Assembly (NCBI GenBank): GCA_013400115.1 | Contig: VXBP01000411.1 | Coordinates: forward strand, 364,280-428,279 | Direction of reading: 5' to 3' | DNA: 64,000 bases | DNA from: Rhinopomastus cyanomelas | Lineage: Eukaryota > Chordata > Aves > Bucerotiformes > Rhinopomastidae | Part shown: positions 57,823 to 64,000 of the stretch, piece by piece | How positions within the stretch are numbered: the stretch's first letter is position 1 | Layout: each line of letters starts with the position of its first letter | Notes under the pieces: generated by a model | Seen by the model: the letters and a program-made list of their open reading frames with translations, nothing else | Database searches by the model: none | What the model was told of the DNA's origin: nothing | Program-made: the position numbers and the translations under genes

Positions 57823-59447
57823 CTGTGTCACACACATCCCTATGAGTAGCCCTAAGAAAGCCACCGCTTCAGTGGGAACTGGACATAAAAGATCTCAAAA
57901 TAATCAATGGAAAGCATTTCCTAGATGCCCCAAACACTGTATAATGTCACCTTAGGAGGATGCAAGGATTCCAGACAGCCCTGTTACAGATGTTCAGGAT
58001 ATTGTCAGTGTTTGAACTTTGTGTGCGAGCAGGGGCATGAGGTGGAGGGGAAAGCACCTTAAAAGTACCAGACACATTCAACACGGTAGCAAAACATGGC
58101 TATGTCTTAATTCAGACTTAAGCCATCACAGACTGGTTCAGAAAGCCAACTGTGAGCCATTACCAAAGCCTTCTCTCAACTCCATGTACCAGTGACAAGC
58201 CAAGGCAGTGTTGTTAATTACCCAGCCATTTACAAGAAAAAGAACAGAACACGTTGTCAGCAAGGACTCATAAAATCCAGGTGAATCAAGTTTTGCTTCA
58301 GATGAGAAGACTTGTTTCTCAGGAATTCCATTCTGTATTTCAGACACCTGAAGCTTATCATTAAGGATGTATTCTCAAGGTGGAAAATGCCTAGAGGACA
58401 TCTGCTATCAGAGCTGGCATCTTTCCTGCCTCCCTTACCTGAGGTGACAATAGTGAAGAGGAATATGCTCACTGATGACTGCAGAAGGCAACACACAGCA
58501 GTACATACTCACAAACATAACCGTGAGTTACAAAGTAGTAACACCCCAGGCAGATATCCCATCTTATGGTAGTGCAAATGTATTTTAATTGGGTCAATTC
58601 CTCAAAGCCATAAAGATCTGAGGGGCAAAACAGTGCAAAGGAGCTCCTTAATGGGGAGCTTTTCCCCTAAACTGTGTCCTGGCTTTTACAGTGAACTACA
58701 TTTTCTTCCATGATTTTGTTGGCACTAAACATCTGAGAGAATGAGCTCACCTTCTACTTTTGGGAAATTAGGAGATGCATTAAGCAAGGTTCTTTACACA
58801 CTTCATGGATTAAGGACTCGTAAACATGCTCCTCGGATGTTAGGATATCCAGCGCAGTGGGGGATCCAAGAGTCTCATAATTTCCTGAAACAGCCTTAGC
58901 GCTTGTGAGGTAATACTTGAATCCTAGTGAACTTGAAACACTATTTTAGGACAAAGACTATCTTTCAGGCAGACTGCTAGCATAACACAGAACAACCAAG
59001 CTGTACTAGACCAAAACAACAGGTGGTGTAACCTCTTACAGGCAGATGACAAGGCTGTGCCCTTAAGAGACACACGACTTGCTCTATACCCAAGGCAAGC
59101 TGATCACAACATGGTAGCAAGCTCATGCCAACCAGAGCTCCTAAGTTACATAAAACATAAATGCATCAAAAACGTTTCTTAGCTGCCTGAAAATCCAAAG
59201 CACTAGCTGTAGCCAGTTTTACTTTCTTATGGCTCTGTCATGCTACATTTTTGCCAAAGGAAAAAACCACTTTTGCCAAGAAAGTCCAACAAATATATTC
59301 AATATATGCAAACATTAGTTTACATTTAGGTTTAAATAAATGAAACCAGTAGAGTGGTTAACTTAGAGCTCAGATGAAAATAACCATACCTTGCTCAAGG
59401 TAGTGGTTGAGTTAAGAAACATCTACAAAAAAGATGTTTTTATTAAC
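57823..59447. other. Unique stretch, no recognised gene
   Basis: AT-rich sequence, no repeats recognised. Frames up to 86 codons (58312-58572, plus) overlap a minus frame of 79 codons and have no domain. Confidence 0.45.
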
Positions 59448-60670
59448 TTCTTGAAGTTCCTTCTCATATTTATGTGGAACCTCCTAAGTTCCAGCTTACA
59501 ACCACTGCCCCTCATCCTATCACTAGATGACACTGCGAAGAGCCTGGCTCCATCCTCCTGACACCCACCCTTCACATATTTACAGACATCAGTGAGGTCA
59601 TCCCCCAGTCTCCTCTTCTGCAAGCTCAAGAGACCCAGCTCCCTCAGCCTTTCCTTGTAACTGACATGTTCCACCTCCTTCATCATCCTCATTGCCCTAT
59701 GTAGGACTCTGTCCAGCAGCTCCACATCCCTCTTGAACTGAGGAGCCCAGAACTGGACACAATACTCCAGGTGTGCTCTCACCAGGGCAGAGTAGAGGGG
59801 GAGAAGAACCTCTCTTGATCTGCTAACCACTCCAGGATGCTGTTGGCCCTCTTGGCCACAAAAGCACACTGCTGGCTTATGGTCATCTTGTTGTCCACCA
59901 GCACCTCCACGTCCCTTCCCCCTACACTACTCTCCAACAGGTCAACCCCCAGCCTATACTGGTACCTAGGGTTGTTCTTGCCCAGATGCAAGACTCTACG
60001 CTCACCCTTATGTACCTCATTACATTTCTCTCAGCCCAGCTCTCCAGCCTGTCCAGATCTCGCTGAATGGCAGCACAGTCTGCAGGGGTGTCAGCGACAC
60101 CACCCAGCTTTGTGTCATCAGCAAACTTGCTGACAGTGCATGCCAATCCCTCATCTAAGTCATCAATGAATAGATTGAACAGGACCGGTCCCAGCACAGG
60201 CCCCTGGGGCCCTCCACTAGATACAGGCCTCCAACTAGACTCTGTCCCATTGACCACCACTCTCCTCTGGCTTCTATCCTGCAGGCAGTTCACAATCCAC
60301 CTCACTATCCGATCATCTAGGCCACACTGCCTTAGTTTGGCTGCGAGCATGCTGTGATATACTGTGTCAAACACCTTACTCAAGCCAAGATAGACACATC
60401 CACGGCTCTGCCATCATCTATCCACCTGGTTATGCCCTCATAAAAGGCTATCAGGTTGGTCAAGCATGACTTTCCCTTGGTGAAGCCATGCTGACTGCCC
60501 CTAATGACCCTCCTGTCCTTGATGTGCCTGGAGACAGCCTCTAGAACAAATTGTTCCATCACCTTTCCTGGGATGGAGGTGAGGCTGACCGGTCTGTAGT
60601 TACCTGGGTCCTCCTTCTTTCCCTTTTTGAAGATTGGAGTGACATTTGCTGTCCTCCAGTACCAAGGCAC
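59448..60670 (-). pseudogene. CR1 ORF2 reverse transcriptase, frameshifted
   Basis: CR1 reverse transcriptase and downstream region on minus. Segment 60380-60670 carries IFKKGKKEDPGNYRPVSLTS and QHGFTKGKSCLTNLIAF. A frameshift then falls in motif A (one frame ends VDVSILA, the next opens MSKVFDTVYHS). Segment 59922-60383 carries the motif B region SSGGPQGPVLGPVLFNLF and the catalytic FADDTKLGG box. Segment 59423-59869 has YCVQFWAPQFKRDVELLDRV and GLLSLQKRRLGDDL. Catalytic residues survive, but at least two frame breaks inactivate it. Confidence 0.9.
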
Positions 60671-61068
60671 CTCTCATGTTCCCCAGGACTTCGAAAAGAT
60701 GATGGAGAGTGGCCTCTAGCAATTATTTCTGCTGTCTCTCTTAGCATGCGATTGTGTATCCCCCATCAGGGCCCATGGATTTGTGTACATCCAATTTGCT
60801 CAATTTATCCCTAACCCAGTCCTCATCAACCAAGACAAGCTCCTCTCTCAACATCCTCTGGAGCCTCAGCAGTCTTGGGCTTGATATCAGGACAGTCCCC
60901 AGAAGTATAGACAGAGGCAAAGAAGGTGTTCAGTATCTCTGCTTTCTCTGCATCCTCTGTCTCCAGGGCACTCACCTCATTCAGCAGGGGCCCTACATTG
61001 CCTCTAGGTTTAGTTTTACCTCCAATGTAGTTGAAGAAGCCCTTTTTGTTGCCCTTGACGTCTCTTGT
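59448..61068 (-). mobile_element. CR1 LINE, 1.6 kb internal copy lacking its 3' end
   Basis: Minus-strand CR1 that begins at 'cttgaagttccttctcatat', inside the ORF2 C-terminus. The last about 200 bp of the element, including the 3' UTR and octamer tail, are missing. Toward its 5' side it holds the ORF2 C-terminal region (59423-59869), the reverse transcriptase (59922-60670) and the linker (60826-61068), and stops at 'gacgtctcttgtac'. Loss of the 3' end is unusual for a LINE primed from that end and points to later deletion or rearrangement. Confidence 0.93.
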
Positions 61069-61937
61069 ACAGTAGACCTCTCGTACTACTCTTGTAGTAG
61101 CTCCTAACACAGTACTTACTAGGAAAGGGCAGAGACAAATCAATTAACTAAAAATGAAGTAATAGTTAGGTAAAACATCTGGAAAAATAAAAATCTGTTC
61201 ACAAGTAGTCATTCTTCCAAGCCTCCATGAAATGATACTCAGTATACACCATCTTAGAAGCCTCTTTTGCATTGCTAAAGTTAGTCCTCATGTCTGTGTG
61301 TACTTGTGTGTACTGAACACAAATCAAAATCAGAGGATGCTCCTGGTTAACCAACACCATGCAGAGGTGTTGGCACACATTTGAAATTTTATGTTCTTTT
61401 TATCTGCATCTGTTAGCTGAGGTCGGACCTCAGGTTTGTAAAAGTACTGTGGAAAAAAAATGGCACTAATTGATTTGCATATTTACAGCATTTTTCATGG
61501 AAGAGTTATGAAAAAGCAAGGAAATGCCCTTCTTTCATTACAGATACATACGATTATTGGTACATATAGCATATCACACCCTACACAAAACAGCACATTC
61601 AAAATGCCCAAGCAGTAACAGGGCTGCACAGCACTGTCTAATGTGTTTGTTGCTTCCTAAGGCAGTCCAGCCATTTCTGGGCAGCTTCTCAGTTTCCATA
61701 GTAGTAGAAGTAACATTTGGAGCTAACAGTACTGTCAGATTTGAATCTAAAGTGCTGAGGGTTCAAGGAGACATCTGTTATCTTTCTAATCTCAGAACTG
61801 ATGTGCACCTCAACACCACAGTATCCTTTAAGAATAGCCTTCCCTTACTTCAGTACTCATAAACTATACCAATAGCTATAGTTGAAGATGCCTGTTGCAA
61901 TAAACAAAAGCTTCAAATGGGTGGCAAGCAAGCATAC
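61069..61937. other. Unique spacer between inverted CR1 copies
   Basis: About 870 bp of AT-rich sequence with TG-rich runs (about 61290-61315). A 112-codon plus frame (61524-61862) has no domain. Nothing is recognised. Confidence 0.4.
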
Positions 61938-62347
61938 ATGTAGGCCCCCTGCTGAATGAGGTGAGTGCCCTGGAGACAGAGGATGCAGAGAAAGCAGAGA
62001 TACTGAACAGATACTGTCTGTCCTTCTGGGGGCTGATATCAAGCCCCAGACTGCTGAGACTCCAGAGGAAGTTGAGGCAAGAGAGGAGCCTGCCTTGGAT
62101 GATGAGGACTGGGTTAGGAGTAAGCTGAGCAAGCTGGATGTGCACAAATCCATGGGCCCAGATGGGATGCACCCCTGTGTACTAAGGGAGATGGCAGAAG
62201 TCATTGCTAGGCCACTCTCCATCATCTTTGCTAGGTCCTGGGGATCAGGAGGGGTGCCTAGGGACTGGAGGATAGCAAATGTTACCCCAATCTTTAAAAA
62301 GGGAAAGACGGAAGACCCAGGTAACTACAGACCGGTCAGCCTCACCT
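61938..62347 (+). mobile_element. CR1 LINE internal fragment, no 3' end
   Basis: Plus-strand CR1 fragment, starting 'gtaggccccctgctgaatga' and stopping at 'accggtcagcctcacct'. It spans the linker and the beginning of the reverse transcriptase. The frame at 62095-62347 reads KSMGPDGMHPCVLREMAEV, ARPLSIIFARSW, RDWRIANVTPIFKKGKTED and NYRPVSL. It is very similar to the matching part of the minus-strand copy (about 60590-60990), forming a large inverted repeat. Neither end corresponds to a natural CR1 terminus. Confidence 0.93.
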
Positions 62348-63971
62348 GAGGTTGTTTCACTCAGTGTTATTCTCTACAAAATCCATCCTGCTGTTTGAAA
62401 TTCTCACAACACCCACTAGCCAAACATAGCAAAAAGCCACTTAAACATTCAGGAAACCAGTGCTATTCACTTTGAGGTTCACCTTCCAGTGAATCCAGAA
62501 TCCATGTACCACAGACTCTGGTTATCTTTGCTACGAAGCATTTTCAGTGTTTAGCCCAGTGGGCATTTTGAAATGATAAATCATCTTCAGCTGTACAAAA
62601 CCAGCCTCACTCAGACTCAAATGCCTACAGAGAAAACAGCACTTACCCAAAGCAGCACAACATTTTGTTCATTCCTTTAGGTTTTAATCTTTGGCCATTC
62701 CTGCTTTAATATCTGTAAATTCCACACATTTGACAAGTAAATAGACACCCCCCCTCTTTGTTTCCCACCTATCACTTCCAAACCTTCCAGTCAGCCAGTC
62801 TTTATGGCTTGAATATGAAAGGCTTGGGGCACTTATAAAGATACTAAAAGTTCTGCTTTGTACTGGAAAAAGCACCAGGGGGAGAGGGAAAACATAGTGC
62901 CTTTTTGTGACTGTTCTTCAATCTCCGTCAGGATTTGCATTTCAAACAAGACTACAAGATACTCCAGAATGAAAACAGCATTTCCATTGTCCTTCATTCC
63001 CAGCTAAATTCATTTACTAACTGATATCTAACTAGATTTACAAGCAAAAAATAATTAAATCCTACAGATAATTACTAGCATCACTCTGCCTCAGGTTACA
63101 AATACACTCTCTGGAACTACAGCTTCAGTCAGCATAAAGCCTGTATGTTTCCTCTAGTGACTGGACAACAATTTGAGGGCATCTCTAACGAAGCCAAGAG
63201 ATTTGGGCAAACCATTGGCCATTCCTCTCATCTCAGAAATATGCCTGCACTACTGGAACTGCAGAGGGTGTGTATAACCCAACTCACATATTTGTACTTA
63301 AATCAAATGGGTGGAGAAAACTCACTTATTTTTACCACTTAACTTCAACACGTTAGTAACTTTTCAAAGCACCTAGATAGCATCCTTCATGAGTACCAAA
63401 GTTCCTCTTTAGGGACGCTTACTGAAGTACCCACAACAGGTTTGGTAAAACAGCACAACAGAAATAAGTGTGATCTCCTCAATACAGCCACTGTCTCTAC
63501 TGTTGTAGCACAATACAAATTCATTCGGTGCTTTGAACTTTATTTAGAGGTGATTTACTAGAAAAATACTATTCTGTAAGTCAATAAAAATGAACGTAAT
63601 CGAATAACCAAGAGAATTACGTGCAGTTCACAATACAGTACTTGAATTCCCTCAGACCTAAAAGAGCAGCAATGTTTCCTTGCTTTCGCGATTTCCAATG
63701 TGCTGGAATCATTAATTTTTGTGCTGGTTTGAGGCAAAACCCTCCACAATCTAACCTATCACGATTTTATTTACAGGATTCTGGGGGTTTCTGTTTGTTA
63801 TAATGCTTCAGATATGTTGAACTAGTTGAGTTCAACCTTCTAGAAGCCAAACAGCCAAAATTCATTTTGCATTTACATTTTGCAAAAATAATTAGTTATT
63901 TCGCCATTCCTGTTTCTCTCAGAAATAAAAAGCTTCCGAGTCCTCACATTCTGCCTGCAAGATTCTTAGCT
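62348..63971. other. Unique stretch, no recognised gene
   Basis: AT-rich sequence, no repeats recognised. Frames up to 65 codons (63145-63342, plus) have no domain. Confidence 0.45.
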
Positions 63972-64000
63972 CATAGGATCATAGGATGTTAGGGGTTGGA
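63972..64000 (-). mobile_element. CR1 LINE 3' end, continues past window
   Basis: The final bases 'ctcataggatcataggatgt' followed by 'taggggttgga' are the minus-strand CR1 tail and the first part of its 3' UTR. The rest lies beyond the window edge. Confidence 0.85.

Noticed and set aside
1..64000. tRNA, rRNA, snRNA genes, CRISPR arrays, bacterial promoters and terminators
   Set aside because: None seen. The sequence is eukaryotic and dominated by unique and CR1 DNA.

Overview
This window looks like avian nuclear DNA: non-coding, intronic or intergenic sequence strewn with CR1 retrotransposons (the LINE family that dominates bird genomes). No protein-coding host gene, rRNA, tRNA or CRISPR array can be recognised. 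The evidence for a bird is direct. At least 25 CR1 copies are present in both orientations, most cut at their 5' side and most ending in the CR1 3' tail of ATTCTATG-like octamers. By my boundaries they make up about 11 kb, roughly 17% of the window. Four older fragments resemble MIR-type SINEs of amniotes. Many copies are similar to one another, so CR1 activity in this lineage may be fairly recent. The exact bird cannot be named from this sequence.

Layout. Positions 1-10.5 kb are mostly unique sequence with three CR1 sites, one of them (6393-7093) a tangle of opposite-strand pieces. Positions 10549-13255 hold the longest CR1 copy, on the minus strand. It keeps the end of ORF1 (esterase-like), a complete-looking ORF2 endonuclease domain and a broken reverse transcriptase. 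Positions 13.3-22.1 kb are unique. Positions 22-33.6 kb carry scattered short CR1 tails, a fragment of another CR1 subfamily's reverse transcriptase at 30.4 kb and two MIR-like relics. Positions 33.6-46.3 kb are mostly unique, with a CR1 inserted inside another CR1 at 40.2-41.0 kb. Positions 46.3-64 kb hold more CR1. These include an older 0.84 kb minus-strand copy, a copy with an intact C-terminal ORF2 frame (56.2-56.7 kb) and a 1.6 kb minus-strand copy (59.4-61.1 kb) facing a 0.4 kb plus-strand fragment of the same region (61.9-62.3 kb).

Host coding potential. I looked for exons by pairing splice acceptors and donors with open frames. A handful of minus-strand segments look exon-like (3164-3270, 7210-7399, 20285-20401, 24370-24517, 25901-26010, 37828-37939, 42363-42593). 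None matches a protein I can name, and similar segments arise by chance in 64 kb of DNA, so they are listed as unproven candidates with low confidence.

No new molecular system was found. The most informative content is the record of CR1 insertion, inversion, nesting and subfamily succession.
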